DNA from: DAOUJW01 sp965218945
Lineage (GTDB): Bacteria > Chloroflexota > Dehalococcoidia > Lucifugimonadales > UBA2985
DNA length: 64,000 nt
Assembly (NCBI GenBank): GCA_965218945.1
Contig: OZ244718.1
Location: 2,170,001 to 2,234,000 of the forward strand
Direction: 5' to 3'
The position numbers and the translations under genes are program-made. The notes beneath the pieces are model-generated. The model did not search any database. It worked only from the letters and a program-made list of their open reading frames with translations, and had not been told where the DNA came from. Shown piece by piece: positions 49,489 to 58,891 of the stretch. Numbering within the stretch: the stretch's first letter is position 1; every line of letters starts with the position of its first letter.

Positions 49489-50598
49489 ATGACTGAGAAC
49501 CGGATTGCCCTGGGAATCGTTGGAGCCAGCGCGAGCTACGGCTGGGGTATGCGGGCGCATCTGCCCGCGTTCCTGGCCCTGCCGGAGTACGACCTTGCAG
49601 CCGTTTGCACCACTCGCCGGGAGACCGCCGAGGAGTCGGCCAAGGCGTACGGGGCGCGCAAGACCTACTGGGACTACCGGGAGATGGTCGCAGACCCGGA
49701 GATCGACGTGGTCGACGTCTGCGTCCGCGCGCCGTCGCACTACGAGGTAGCGATGGCGGCCCTGGAGGCGGGCAAGCACGTCTTCTGCGAGTGGCCCCTG
49801 GGCGCCAACTCAGCGCAGGCCGACGAGATGGCATCCCTGGCCGAGGCCAAGGGGGTGCGCACGATGGTCGGTCTCCAGTCCCGGTACGCCCCCAGCTTCC
49901 AGCGCTTCCGACAGCTGGTGCAGGAGGGATACCTGGGCCGGACGGTGTCGGCAAACATGACCATGTTCCTCCCCGGCCTTGGCCGTCCTCGCCCGGAAGG
50001 CGCTGTCTGGAGCACACAGAGAGAGGCCGGAGCTCACACCCTGAGCATCGCCACTGGCCACGCTCTGGACGTCTTCCTGTGGTGCCTTGGCGAGCTTGTC
50101 GAAGTATCCGCGCAGGTCACGACTTGTATGCCCCAGTTGCCGGTAGCCGACGCCGATCGCTTCGTCGATGTCACCTCGCCCGACAACGTGTCGCTCTTCG
50201 GCCGCACCGTCGATGGCGCGGTCGTCTCCGCGCACGTAGCCAGCGTGCCCTGGCACGGCACGGCCTTCCGCATGGAGGCGTACGGCACGGAGGGGACGCT
50301 GGTCGCATCGTCCAGCCAGATGGTGGAGATGGTGGACCCGGTGCTGCGTGGCGCAAAGGGGAGCGACCGGGAGATGCAGATTCTGAACCCGCCGGACGGG
50401 TTGCGCTGGGCGCCGCCGGAGGTGCCGGACGGCGTGGCGGTGAACATGGCGCAGATGTTCCGGCGCTTTGCGGAGGCTATCGGGGGGGAGGACGTCGATG
50501 CGCACCCGGACTTCCGGGAGGCGGCACGTCGACACCACACGCTGGATGCCCTGCAGCGCGCGACGGAGACGGCCGGCCGGGTCGCAGTCGAATCATAG
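49489..50598 (+). CDS. Gfo/Idh/MocA-family oxidoreductase
   Basis: A 369-residue NAD(P)-dependent oxidoreductase. The N-terminal Rossmann fold begins LGIVGASASYGWGMRAHLPA and the sugar-dehydrogenase motif EAGKHVFCEWPLGAN lies near residue 88. A C-terminal alpha/beta domain for the substrate (sugar or inositol) follows. GGAGG precedes the ATG. The catalytic Lys of the EKP motif is replaced: EWPL stands where EKP is usual, so its activity may differ. It converges on a DUF998 gene, overlapping by 6 bp. Confidence 0.85.
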   Translation: MTENRIALGIVGASASYGWGMRAHLPAFLALPEYDLAAVCTTRRETAEESAKAYGARKTYWDYREMVADPEIDVVDVCVRAPSHYEVAMAALEAGKHVFCEWPLGANSAQADEMASLAEAKGVRTMVGLQSRYAPSFQRFRQLVQEGYLGRTVSANMTMFLPGLGRPRPEGAVWSTQREAGAHTLSIATGHALDVFLWCLGELVEVSAQVTTCMPQLPVADADRFVDVTSPDNVSLFGRTVDGAVVSAHVASVPWHGTAFRMEAYGTEGTLVASSSQMVEMVDPVLRGAKGSDREMQILNPPDGLRWAPPEVPDGVAVNMAQMFRRFAEAIGGEDVDAHPDFREAARRHHTLDALQRATETAGRVAVES

Positions 50599-51264
50599 CT
50601 GCATCCGGCGTCGCGCAGCCCCTATTCGTAACGACATCGTCGCCAGCCAGAACAGGTAGGCGGCGAAACCGATGCGCTCCTCCAGCCCCGTGAGCGTGTC
50701 GGCGACGCGGGTGACGAAGACGAGGCCGACTTGCGCCATGACGAAGGCCACGATTACTGAGATGATGTAGAGTCGCCGCGTGGACGGGTCGTCTTCAATC
50801 GACATAACAGCCCCAACAACCCCCGCCAGGCCCGCGACGTAAAAGAGGTGCCCCGCTCCGTCGTGGAGGTTGTTGGCCGTGAGGCCCAGGAGCACCTCAT
50901 CCGGGGAATCGGCCTGGAAAGCGGCGGCAATCACGCCCATGATGATGTGCAGCCACAGTCCAAAGGACATGCGTCGCACCCAGGGACCGCTTAGCTCCGG
51001 CATCAGCGAGGCCCGCATAGTGAAGGGGACAGCCAGCGCGCAGTAGGCCAGCAGGCTGATGCGGGCGATGGTGGAGTACGCCATATCGACGCTGTGCATC
51101 TCGCTGATGGTCTCGCCTATGGCGTCGTACTCCGGCGTGATGACGGCCAGCAGCAGGTCGACGACCGCCAGCGTTACGCTAGCAGCGACGCCGCACCAGG
51201 GCGCAAGCGGCTCAGCCGAGACGGCGGCGCGGGAGAGCAGGGTGGCGGGTTGGGTGGTGTTCAT
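50593..51264 (-). CDS. DUF998 family membrane protein
   Basis: A 223-residue protein with about six transmembrane segments matching DUF998. The family pattern (YDAIGETISEMHSVDM in the first extracellular loop, conserved HDGAGHLFYVAG later) is visible. Function is unknown. It is convergent with the oxidoreductase gene and diverges from the DNA-modification island. Confidence 0.75.
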   Translation of the reverse strand: MNTTQPATLLSRAAVSAEPLAPWCGVAASVTLAVVDLLLAVITPEYDAIGETISEMHSVDMAYSTIARISLLAYCALAVPFTMRASLMPELSGPWVRRMSFGLWLHIIMGVIAAAFQADSPDEVLLGLTANNLHDGAGHLFYVAGLAGVVGAVMSIEDDPSTRRLYIISVIVAFVMAQVGLVFVTRVADTLTGLEERIGFAAYLFWLATMSLRIGAARRRMQL

Positions 51265-51487
51265 GGGGGTGTGGGGATGGTACTGCTACTCCAGTTCCGG
51301 TTGCAACTGTGCATATGGGCGTAGTCTGATCAGCTTACACTCTGCAAAAAGATCATTACAATACTTGACACATGCCTCGATAGGGTGTAAATCGAACTAG
51401 GTTTTAACTACTCAGTTACTGATGTGAAAATCCAGCAGACATCTCAAGGCATTGGGAGAGATGAACTAGGATACTGGGTAACAACTC

Positions 51488-52099
51488 ATGGAAAGTAGTC
51501 AAAATATAATCGTGAACCATGAATCATCAGATCCAACGCAAGACTTAGCTGGCGCTGTAAGCGGGTTGTTTGGCTCGATTCTCGCTGACCCCCCATGGAG
51601 ATTCAATAACCGCACTGGAAGAGTAGCACCTGAATACCGCCAGGTTCCTCGATATGAGTCTATGGCTTTCCAAGAGATATCGGACCTTCCAGTAGGGGAG
51701 TTGGCACTTGAGAACAGCCACCTCTATCTATGGGTTCCGAATGCTCTGATCCAAGAAGGCTTGGCAGTATTGAAGCAGTGGGGGTTCGAGTATAAGACGA
51801 ATATCGTCTGGTACAAGGTGCGCAAGGATGGGCAACCAGATGGCCGTGGTGTTGGATTCTACTTCCGTAACGTCACTGAGTTAGTTCTCTTTGGAGTGCG
51901 AGGGGGCACTCGGACTTTCCAACCCGGTAGGAGACAGGTCAATATTATGACCACCCAAAAGCGCGAACACTCACGGAAACCGGATGAACTATATGACATT
52001 ATAGAGCAATGTAGTCCTGGCCCTTATCTGGAATTGTTCGCGAGACATTTAAGGCCTGGATGGGCCCAATGGGGCAACGAGATTAATGGCAAGCATTAG
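51488..52099 (+). CDS. MT-A70-family N6-adenine methyltransferase
   Basis: A 203-residue MT-A70 methyltransferase. The catalytic motif is DPPW at residues 34-37 (ILADPPWRFNN). YESMAFQEISDLP, SHLYLWVPNALI and a C-terminal SPGPYLELFARHLRPGW with the SAM-pocket residues complete the fold. Bacterial and phage members methylate adenine in DNA. It lies 106 bp upstream of a nuclease-DGQHR-HEPN gene on the same strand, and both are AT-richer than the surroundings. It probably marks self DNA for that effector (inference). Confidence 0.85.
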   Translation: MESSQNIIVNHESSDPTQDLAGAVSGLFGSILADPPWRFNNRTGRVAPEYRQVPRYESMAFQEISDLPVGELALENSHLYLWVPNALIQEGLAVLKQWGFEYKTNIVWYKVRKDGQPDGRGVGFYFRNVTELVLFGVRGGTRTFQPGRRQVNIMTTQKREHSRKPDELYDIIEQCSPGPYLELFARHLRPGWAQWGNEINGKH

Positions 52100-52205
52100 G
52101 CGGCACATCCAATCATGACTCATAAGTTGTATCCAGTAAACACAAGACATAGGTCTGTAGAAATTAGAATATTCAAGGCTGAGAGGCGGTCTCTGGAGGT
52201 GTAAC

Positions 52206-54500
52206 ATGGTAAACGTGGATCAACCTGGGGAATTTGCCGGGGTGATTTCTGGGGCTGATATACAACGAGAACTCAGGCAACGTCGAAAGGCTTCCCTAGA
52301 GAAGACCGTGCCACTAACCCAGGAAACAAGTCACGCTGATGCAGGATGGGAGGTTGTCCGGCGTAGCAAGAAAACTACTCGTCTCCGAAAACCAAAGCCT
52401 GAAGATCAGAGGCTAGAGGATGATGTATGGACACTCCTAGCAATGATGGGCTTTGATTACATGAGCCAGGGACGCCAGTTTAGGATTCCAGTTGGTGGAT
52501 TGAGTTCAGGCGTCCCACCTAAGCAGATCGACGTGCTAGCAGTCGATGGCGAGACTGCTTTAGTGATTGAGTGCAAGGCATCTGAAACCTTGCGCTCACG
52601 TTCGCTCCAGAAAGATCTTAATGAGACGCGTGGATTGCAAGAAGCAATCCGCTCTGCAATTCACGCTACTTTTGAAGGTCGTCCCAGGGTGTGCTTTGTT
52701 TACGCCACTCGCAACATCCGCTGGAGTGCTCCTGATAGAGAGAGAGCGAAAGATAGTCACATATCAATCATACGTGATAGACAGATAGACTACTATCGAA
52801 GACTCATTGACGTCATAGGCCCGGCGGCAAGACACCAGCTGCAAGCAGACCTACTTGAGGGTTCACCTGTTCAGGGTCTTAGGGCCACAGTTCCTGCACT
52901 TCGAGGCACATTTGGAGATAAGAGGTTCTATCAATTTGCGATTGAACCCGACAGATTGCTAAAACTCGCTTATGTTAGCCACCGGGCCAAGATTGATTCG
53001 GAAGCTGTGGGTACGTATCAAAGATTGCTAAAAAAGAAGCGCCTAAGAGATATTTCAGAGCACATAAATGAAACAGGTGGCGTGTTTCCAACTAACGTTG
53101 TAATCAACTTTAGACAAACCAGAGGATTACGATTCGACGCATCGGGGCCATCGACTGATGAGCCTACTGTACTAGGCACGCTACACCTTCCTAACACGTA
53201 CAAATGCGCCTGGGTGATCGATGGACAACACAGACTATACGGATTCTCGTTGAGTGAGTGGGCTGGAAAAGGCAGAATCCCCGTGCTCGCTTTCGAAAAT
53301 CTGAATCCGTCTGAAGAAGTGAAGATGTTTGTTGAAATCAACAGTAAGCAGGTTAAAGTGCCAAGGAGTCTGCTTGTTGAACTTGAACCTGAGCTTCATG
53401 TGTCGGGCGGTCGACCAGAGCAGAGTCTCAGCAGCCTCCACTCCCGATTAGCCATCGATTTATCAGAAAGTGATGAATCACCTCTGTGGGACCGAGTTGC
53501 GTCGGAATGGGACTCGGATTCAACTAATAGACCAATTACATTGCCGCAGTTAGCTACCGCTATCGCGGGCAGTCAACTGACTGGATCGATTCGTAGCGGA
53601 GTACTACACCCGGGTTTTCTTTTTCATCGGGATTGGGCCACTACACAGCACAAAGCAATGTTAACCATAGAAAAGTTTCTTACTTTGTTTGCAGAGGGTG
53701 CTCTGGAACAATGGGCACGCGATCGAGCGGCCGGGGGCTTCCTATGCACAAACCTGGGTATTGCTGCACTATTGAGACTATTCTATACAGTGCTCGAACA
53801 CATGAAAGAGAATCGGGCTGACCTCCAATACGACAGGCTCTCACCCGAGGCGATTGTGGGGGTTGTAAATGATCTGGTCTCCCCTGTTGTCAGATGGTTC
53901 AACCAAGCTGATGACTCTGAGATGACTAGATTTAGAGGACGGTATGGAGGTGGTGCCCCTCGTGCATATGCATTAGCTCTAATGGAGATAATCCATCGTA
54001 GCAACCCTAACTTTAATCCTCCTGGACTCGATGATTATATTCAGGAACATAGCGCTGATACCATAAGCCATGCACGGCAATTGATCACAGAAATTGAGGA
54101 TGCGGTAAGGGACATAACAATAGCGGTTCTCAAGGGCAAATATGGTGAGAACCTTGATGGTTGGTGGCGCGAGGGTGTTCCTCAAGGCGTGCGTGGAGAT
54201 GCAGCTCAGAAAGCAGAAACGAGCGAAGAGGGAGGACAGGCACATCAGTTCCTGGATTTACTAGATTACAAGAAAATAGCTGAACTGCCTAGGAACTGGC
54301 GGGAGTTTGAAAACATAATGACTGTCAATAGTGGTGCTCAATCGAAGGACTCCCGTTTGGCTTGGATGAATCAACTCAATTCAATACGGAATCGCGTTTC
54401 CCACTCCGGGAGGCGACACGTAAGCGGCGAAGAGATTGCTTTTCTTGAAGAAGTGTGGGTTCATGTAGGTGACCAATTGGAACACATAAGAAACAACTAG
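52206..54500 (+). CDS. Nuclease-DGQHR-HEPN fusion protein, candidate defence effector
   Basis: A 764-residue protein with three recognisable parts. Residues about 66-215 form a PD-(D/E)XK nuclease-like domain (KQIDVLAV with Asp109, LVIECKAS with Glu122-x-Lys124). Residues about 235-600 hold a DGQHR domain, with the motif itself at 339-343 in WVIDGQHRLYGFSLS and MFVEINSKQVKVPRSLL after it. This is the motif of DndB-like proteins of phosphorothioate DNA systems. The last roughly 80 residues contain RNRVSH (Arg728, His733), the R-N-x3-H signature of HEPN ribonucleases. It follows an MT-A70 methyltransferase gene. DndACDE are absent, so it is not a standard Dnd system. Roles are inferred from domains. 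Confidence 0.75.
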   Translation: MVNVDQPGEFAGVISGADIQRELRQRRKASLEKTVPLTQETSHADAGWEVVRRSKKTTRLRKPKPEDQRLEDDVWTLLAMMGFDYMSQGRQFRIPVGGLSSGVPPKQIDVLAVDGETALVIECKASETLRSRSLQKDLNETRGLQEAIRSAIHATFEGRPRVCFVYATRNIRWSAPDRERAKDSHISIIRDRQIDYYRRLIDVIGPAARHQLQADLLEGSPVQGLRATVPALRGTFGDKRFYQFAIEPDRLLKLAYVSHRAKIDSEAVGTYQRLLKKKRLRDISEHINETGGVFPTNVVINFRQTRGLRFDASGPSTDEPTVLGTLHLPNTYKCAWVIDGQHRLYGFSLSEWAGKGRIPVLAFENLNPSEEVKMFVEINSKQVKVPRSLLVELEPELHVSGGRPEQSLSSLHSRLAIDLSESDESPLWDRVASEWDSDSTNRPITLPQLATAIAGSQLTGSIRSGVLHPGFLFHRDWATTQHKAMLTIEKFLTLFAEGALEQWARDRAAGGFLCTNLGIAALLRLFYTVLEHMKENRADLQYDRLSPEAIVGVVNDLVSPVVRWFNQADDSEMTRFRGRYGGGAPRAYALALMEIIHRSNPNFNPPGLDDYIQEHSADTISHARQLITEIEDAVRDITIAVLKGKYGENLDGWWREGVPQGVRGDAAQKAETSEEGGQAHQFLDLLDYKKIAELPRNWREFENIMTVNSGAQSKDSRLAWMNQLNSIRNRVSHSGRRHVSGEEIAFLEEVWVHVGDQLEHIRNN

Positions 54501-54543
54501 TGGTATGGTAGGATCGCTGTTAAGATCCAATCCAAAGTAGCAC

Positions 54544-55473
54544 CTAGCCCCTCTCCCTACCACCATTCTCTCGCCCCGCGCCTGACCGCGGGTCCAGCCA
54601 GTCCCGGAGGGCGTCGCCGAGGAGGGCGGAGCTTAGCACGGTCAGGCTCAGCAGCAGGCCGGGGAATATCGTGGCCCACGGCGCGGCCTCAAAGTACTGG
54701 CGGGACCCCTCCTGCAGCATCCTACCCCATGACGGGAAGGGCGGTGGCACGCCCAGGCCCAGGAAGCTCAGGGCGGTCTCGGCGACGACTGCGGCCCCGA
54801 AGTACCCCGTCACCTGCGCCAATACCGGCGGGAAGCTGTTGGGCAGCAGGTGTCTCAGTACGACTCGATGGGGCGGCGCGCCGATGACCCTCGCCGCATC
54901 CATGTAAAGCTCCTCCTTGACGTACAGCGCGCCGGCCCTGGAGAGGCGGGCTATCTGGGGAGCCAGCGTCAGGGCGATGGCGACTACGACTGAGTTGGCC
55001 GACGGCCCAAGCGCAACGACCATGACGATTGCCAGGACAAGGAGCGGGAAACCCAGCAGGGTGTCGACGACTCTCTGGACTACAAGGTCGAAGGGGCCGC
55101 TCCAGTAGGCCGACAGCGTGCCGAGACCTATCCCGGTCACCGACGCTATGCCCACCGAAAGCAGCCCTACGTACAGCGACGCCCGTGAGCCGTGCACCAC
55201 CCGGCTGAAGACGTCGCGGCCAAAGCCGTCGGTGCCGAAATAGGCGTCCAGTCCCGGCGGTCGCAGGCGGCGGGCCACGTCCTGGGCCACCGGGTCGTGG
55301 GTCGCAATGGCGTCGGCCAGGAGGGCCATCGTGACAATAGAGCCGAGAACCAGAATGGCGACGAAAGCCACCGGTCTGGCTCTTGCAAAGGACCAGACAC
55401 CCATAGCCGCCCTGACTGGAAGACGGGCGTTTGAGATAGCGGGGCGTGAGTCGTTTCGACTAATTTGTCTCAT
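54544..55473 (-). CDS. Peptide ABC transporter permease, DppC/OppC type
   Basis: A protein of about 309 residues with an N-terminal membrane segment, then the FGTDGFGRDVFSRVVHGSR motif, and the permease domain with the EAA loop (EELYMDAARVIGAPPHRVVL) and LSFLGLGVPPPFPSWGRML. These are typical of OppC/DppC-like inner-membrane permeases for peptides, nickel or similar substrates. ATG at 55473 lies two bases after the DppB-type gene; a much longer in-frame opening is rejected because it runs antisense into dppB-like coding sequence. No ATPase genes are in this cluster. Confidence 0.88.
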   Translation of the reverse strand: MRQISRNDSRPAISNARLPVRAAMGVWSFARARPVAFVAILVLGSIVTMALLADAIATHDPVAQDVARRLRPPGLDAYFGTDGFGRDVFSRVVHGSRASLYVGLLSVGIASVTGIGLGTLSAYWSGPFDLVVQRVVDTLLGFPLLVLAIVMVVALGPSANSVVVAIALTLAPQIARLSRAGALYVKEELYMDAARVIGAPPHRVVLRHLLPNSFPPVLAQVTGYFGAAVVAETALSFLGLGVPPPFPSWGRMLQEGSRQYFEAAPWATIFPGLLLSLTVLSSALLGDALRDWLDPRSGAGRENGGRERG

Positions 55474-55475
55474 GG

Positions 55476-56432
55476 TCAGGTAGAGGCGCGAGGGTCGATA
55501 AGCCTGTTGATGGTGTCCACCACCAGGTTGACAACCAGGGACAGGAGCACCAGCAGGGCCGCGAGGCTCTGGATGACGGGGTAGTCGCGGGCGAGGGCCG
55601 CCTGCACGAGGCCCCTGCCGATGCCGGGCAGCCCAAAGATGGTCTCCAGGATCAGCGCGCCGCTGAGCAGGGCGCCAAGCTGAAGGCCGATCATGGTGAC
55701 GGCGGGGACAAGGGCGTTGGGCAACGCGTGCTGCAACACGATGGCGCGCTCCGGCAGCCCCTTGCCCCGGGCCGTTGTTATGTAGGCCTGGTTGAGGGCC
55801 TCCAGCACGCTGGAGCGTGTCACGCGCACGAGGTGAGAGCTCTGCTCCCAAGCCAGTATCGCGGCAGGCCACACCATCTTCTGAAGGTGGACCCAGGGGT
55901 CGGACCAGGGCGCGGCGTAGACGAGAGGCGGAGACCATCGGAAGAAGATCAGCAGGCAGAGGATGGTCAGCAGGGCGACCCACAGGCTCGGGATGGCCAG
56001 GCCGCCGAGGGTCGTGAGGCGCACGACGTAGTCGGACCACCGGTTGCTCTTGGCGGCGGCCAGCACGCCCAGCGGCAGGGATACTACGACGGACAGCAGG
56101 AGCGTGTAGCCGGCGAGGAGGGCGGTCACGGGCAGCTGCCGCCCGACGATGGAGCGTATCGGCTCACGGGTCTCCAGCGAGCGGCCTCCGAACTCGCCGC
56201 TCACCATGCTCCAGAGCCAGCGGCCGTACTGCACGACCAGGGGGTCGTTGAGGCCAAGCTCCTCCTCCAGCGCCTCTCGCACCTCCGGGTTGACTACAGT
56301 GTCGCCGGAGCCACCCAGGATGACCAGAGCCACGTCTCCCGGCAGCGCCCGCATGACAACGAATATGACCACGGACGCGGCGAGGAGCGTCGGGATTATG
56401 AGGGCCAGCCTCCAGGCGATGTGTTTACGCAT
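55476..56432 (-). CDS. Peptide ABC transporter permease, DppB/OppB type
   Basis: A 318-residue permease with the OppB/DppB N-terminus (RLALIIPTLLAASVVIFVV), the family VVQYGRWLWSMVSGEFGGRS segment, and the EAA loop ALNQAYITTARGKGLPERA near residue 215. It pairs with the DppC-type protein to form the channel. The next gene upstream on the same strand is the solute-binding lipoprotein, 331 bp away. Confidence 0.88.
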   Translation of the reverse strand: MRKHIAWRLALIIPTLLAASVVIFVVMRALPGDVALVILGGSGDTVVNPEVREALEEELGLNDPLVVQYGRWLWSMVSGEFGGRSLETREPIRSIVGRQLPVTALLAGYTLLLSVVVSLPLGVLAAAKSNRWSDYVVRLTTLGGLAIPSLWVALLTILCLLIFFRWSPPLVYAAPWSDPWVHLQKMVWPAAILAWEQSSHLVRVTRSSVLEALNQAYITTARGKGLPERAIVLQHALPNALVPAVTMIGLQLGALLSGALILETIFGLPGIGRGLVQAALARDYPVIQSLAALLVLLSLVVNLVVDTINRLIDPRAST

Positions 56433-56460
56433 GGCGAGTCTCTTACCTAGTTTACCCCAT

Positions 56461-56695
56461 CCCCGTATCAGTGTACGGGGCAGGCTCTAACCTTCCCCCG
56501 CAAGCGAGGGAAGGGATTTCTGGTGCTTTTGTCTTGGGCAAGACCTCTGCGCAACCCTTAATTGTCTCCAAATGGGTGTACTTACTGTCATTCCGAACGG
56601 AGCGAAGCGGAGTGAGGAATCCAAAGCCTATGGATACAAGGCTAGGCTGTCTTAAATGAAAGGTCCTAGATTCCTCGCTTCACTCGGAATGACAG
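56461..56695. repeat. Three kinds of palindromic repeat in the 56433-56763 gap
   Basis: No gene in this 331-bp gap. It holds CCCCGTA/TACGGGG (56461-56480), CCTTCCC/GGGAAGG (56491-56514) and a long hairpin with 12-bp arms CTGTCATTCCGA/TCGGAATGACAG (56585-56596, 56684-56695). Each also occurs elsewhere in the window. They separate the binding-protein gene from the permease genes and could give differential expression. Confidence 0.75.
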
Positions 56696-56763
56696 GAGAT
56701 GGCGCTTTGGAGCGAGCACTGGGTAGGTCTCCTACGGCCGGGTGGCTCGCAGCGCGGGTCTGC

Positions 56764-58539
56764 CTAGCCCTTTTCGTCCAGCCACACGGTGGCAAAGTCC
56801 GTGTTGGTGTGGCCGTCCTCGGTGGGTATGGCCAAGCCCTTTACGTAGCTGCGGTACGGCACAACGTTGATGGACTCGGCGATGGGCACAATGTAGGTCT
56901 GCTCCACAAACAGGTATCGCTCAACGTCTCGCCAAGCCTCCACGCGTCTCTCGAAAGTCAGGGAGTCACGCAGCAGGCGATAAAGCTCGTCCACTCTGGC
57001 GTCCTCGTGCTTGGCGTAGGCGTCCTGGTTCCTGCTGTAGCGCCCGTAGACCGATTCCGTACCCTCCGGTATGGGCGACGGGGTGAGACGCCCCTGTTGG
57101 CTGTCGTAGTCCAGGCTGAGGCGCGCCCTGTTCCACTCGCCCTCCTCCACCAGTTGCAGGCGCAGGTCGATGCCAAGGCCGGCAAGCTGGGCCTTGAGGA
57201 ACTCACACGGCGCAGTGTTCAGGGCGCGGCAGAGGTGCCCCATCGAGAAGCCGCCGGCGTACCCGGCCTCGCTCATCAGGCGCTTCGCCTCGGCCTGCTT
57301 CTGCTCGAGCTGGCCCAGGTCGAACTTGGGCCAGTTGACGAAGTGCCTGGGAACGGGGATGTTGGGAGGGCCCAGGTCAGGCGAGGTCCATCCGAAGCCA
57401 CCCAGGGCCGATGCTATGGCCGGAGGCTTGTCGATCCAGAGGGCGATCGCTCGCCTCACCATCGGGTCCTGCCAGGGGCCGGGCTTCAGCACGTTGAAGG
57501 CCAGGCGGAAGTTGCCGCCCTCCATCTCGGCGAAGAACACGTCATCTCCAAGGTTGCGGACGTAGCCGTCCTTTCGCTCCGCGGTCAGGTAGTGCGCTTG
57601 GCCTCGTGCGCCCCCGTCCAGCCGTCCCGTGCGAAAGGCCACGTCCATGGTGAACGGGTCCGGCGTAACCACGTAGTCGATGCTGTCCAGGTAGGGCAGG
57701 GGAGTGTTGTCCTCGGCCTGCTCCCAGTACCGGTCGAAGCGACTCACACGGACCACGCTTCCCCGCTCGTTTCGCTCTATCCTGAACGGCCCCATGCCCA
57801 CCAGCCCGACGTCTACGGGGCTGATGCTGACTTCGCCCTCCTCAAGACGCTGCTGCATCAGGTGACGGGGGTGGGCTATCCTGAATCTGGGGTTGGCGAG
57901 CACGTCCAGGAAGTGGGGATTGCGATGTCGAAAGGTGATTTGCAGCCTGTCGTGGGGCAGCGTCTCGACGCTTTCGATATCCCCCAGCTCTCCCTTGAAG
58001 TAGGCCGGGGCGCGGATGCTGTCTCCCGCCAGGCCGCCGGAGTGGACAAGATCGAACCAGAACTTGGCGTCCTCCACCGTGAACGGCGTCCCGTCATGCC
58101 AGTACACGTCGTCCCGGATGGTGAAGGTCCACTGGGTGAAGCCCGGACTTGCAATCCACTTGGTGGCTAGGTAGGGGCATATCACGTACATATTCTCACG
58201 GCACCGCATCACCAGATTGCCGGGACCGAAGAGCGCGCCGGCGATGTGGTGAAGGGCTATGCTGCTGGTGCGCAGGGTGTCGAAGCCCGCCGGGGGGTCG
58301 CCGCGATTGGCTAGCACGAGGGCGCCTCCGTACCTCTCCCCAAGGCCATCCTGCAAGACTCCGGGGGCTGTAGGCGTGGACACGGGCGCGAGGGTCGGCG
58401 ACGGCTGCGGCGCGGCGGTCTGACCCGGGCTTGGTGTGACGGCTGGCGGCTGTTCAGTGGTAGTGGTGGTCTCGGCGCTGCAGGAAAGCGCAATGCTTCC
58501 CAGTATGAGGAGCGCCGCGAGAGCTATGAGCCTTGGCAA
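56764..58539 (-). CDS. ABC transporter solute-binding lipoprotein, family 5
   Basis: A 591-residue substrate-binding protein of the peptide/nickel family (SBP_bac_5). The lipoprotein signal ends with IALSC, followed by a Thr/Pro-rich linker to about residue 60. The binding domain shows WTFTIRDDVYWHDGTPFTVED, the signature of the family, near residue 140, and ends near the conserved YLFVEQTYIVPIAE region. It supplies peptides or other ligands to the adjacent permeases. Confidence 0.88.
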   Translation of the reverse strand: MPRLIALAALLILGSIALSCSAETTTTTEQPPAVTPSPGQTAAPQPSPTLAPVSTPTAPGVLQDGLGERYGGALVLANRGDPPAGFDTLRTSSIALHHIAGALFGPGNLVMRCRENMYVICPYLATKWIASPGFTQWTFTIRDDVYWHDGTPFTVEDAKFWFDLVHSGGLAGDSIRAPAYFKGELGDIESVETLPHDRLQITFRHRNPHFLDVLANPRFRIAHPRHLMQQRLEEGEVSISPVDVGLVGMGPFRIERNERGSVVRVSRFDRYWEQAEDNTPLPYLDSIDYVVTPDPFTMDVAFRTGRLDGGARGQAHYLTAERKDGYVRNLGDDVFFAEMEGGNFRLAFNVLKPGPWQDPMVRRAIALWIDKPPAIASALGGFGWTSPDLGPPNIPVPRHFVNWPKFDLGQLEQKQAEAKRLMSEAGYAGGFSMGHLCRALNTAPCEFLKAQLAGLGIDLRLQLVEEGEWNRARLSLDYDSQQGRLTPSPIPEGTESVYGRYSRNQDAYAKHEDARVDELYRLLRDSLTFERRVEAWRDVERYLFVEQTYIVPIAESINVVPYRSYVKGLAIPTEDGHTNTDFATVWLDEKG

Positions 58540-58714
58540 TGAATTATTCCTACGGTGTTTAAGCGCCAGTCGCTACGAACTGGGGACTACTAGCAGGATA
58601 TGACAGAGAATGCACAGAAGACTACCCTACTGAAACAGCGCAGTGGTGCGGCAGCGGGCTTGTCTCGTGGACGTTGGGGGATCGTTTGATGACCTTGAGG
58701 CAGTTCACCATATC

Positions 58715-58814
58715 CCTTCCCTCGCTTGCGGGGGAAGGCTAGGATGGGGGCAGAGATAGCTATGTTCCTTCAACCCGTCACCCCCATCTCAATCTTCCCC
58801 CTCGAAGGGGGAAG
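58715..58814. repeat. REP-like hairpins in the 58540-58891 gap
   Basis: The 352-bp gap holds no gene. CCTTCCC/GGGAAGG (58715-58738) is an inverted copy of the 56491-56514 repeat. CTTCCCCCT/AGGGGGAAG (58794-58814) is a 9-bp hairpin. The rest is unremarkable and may include the promoter of the binding-protein gene. Confidence 0.65.
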
Positions 58815-58891
58815 AGGATTTGTTGCATGACAAAGGGGTTATGCGACGCTCTCCACCTGGCAGAGAAGGCTAGTGCCAAAGCCCCCGGCGC

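Noticed and set aside
51488..54500. Standard Dnd phosphorothioation system
   Set aside because: Only a DGQHR motif is shared; no DndA, C, D or E homologue is present nearby and the protein has extra nuclease-like and HEPN parts.
55474..56040. N-terminal extension of the DppC-type permease
   Set aside because: It would overlap the DppB-type gene almost entirely. ATG at 55473, two bases after that gene, gives a normal permease.
56656..58170. Long plus-strand frame opposite the solute-binding protein gene
   Set aside because: Shadow frame in GC-rich DNA; the minus-strand lipoprotein is unmistakable.
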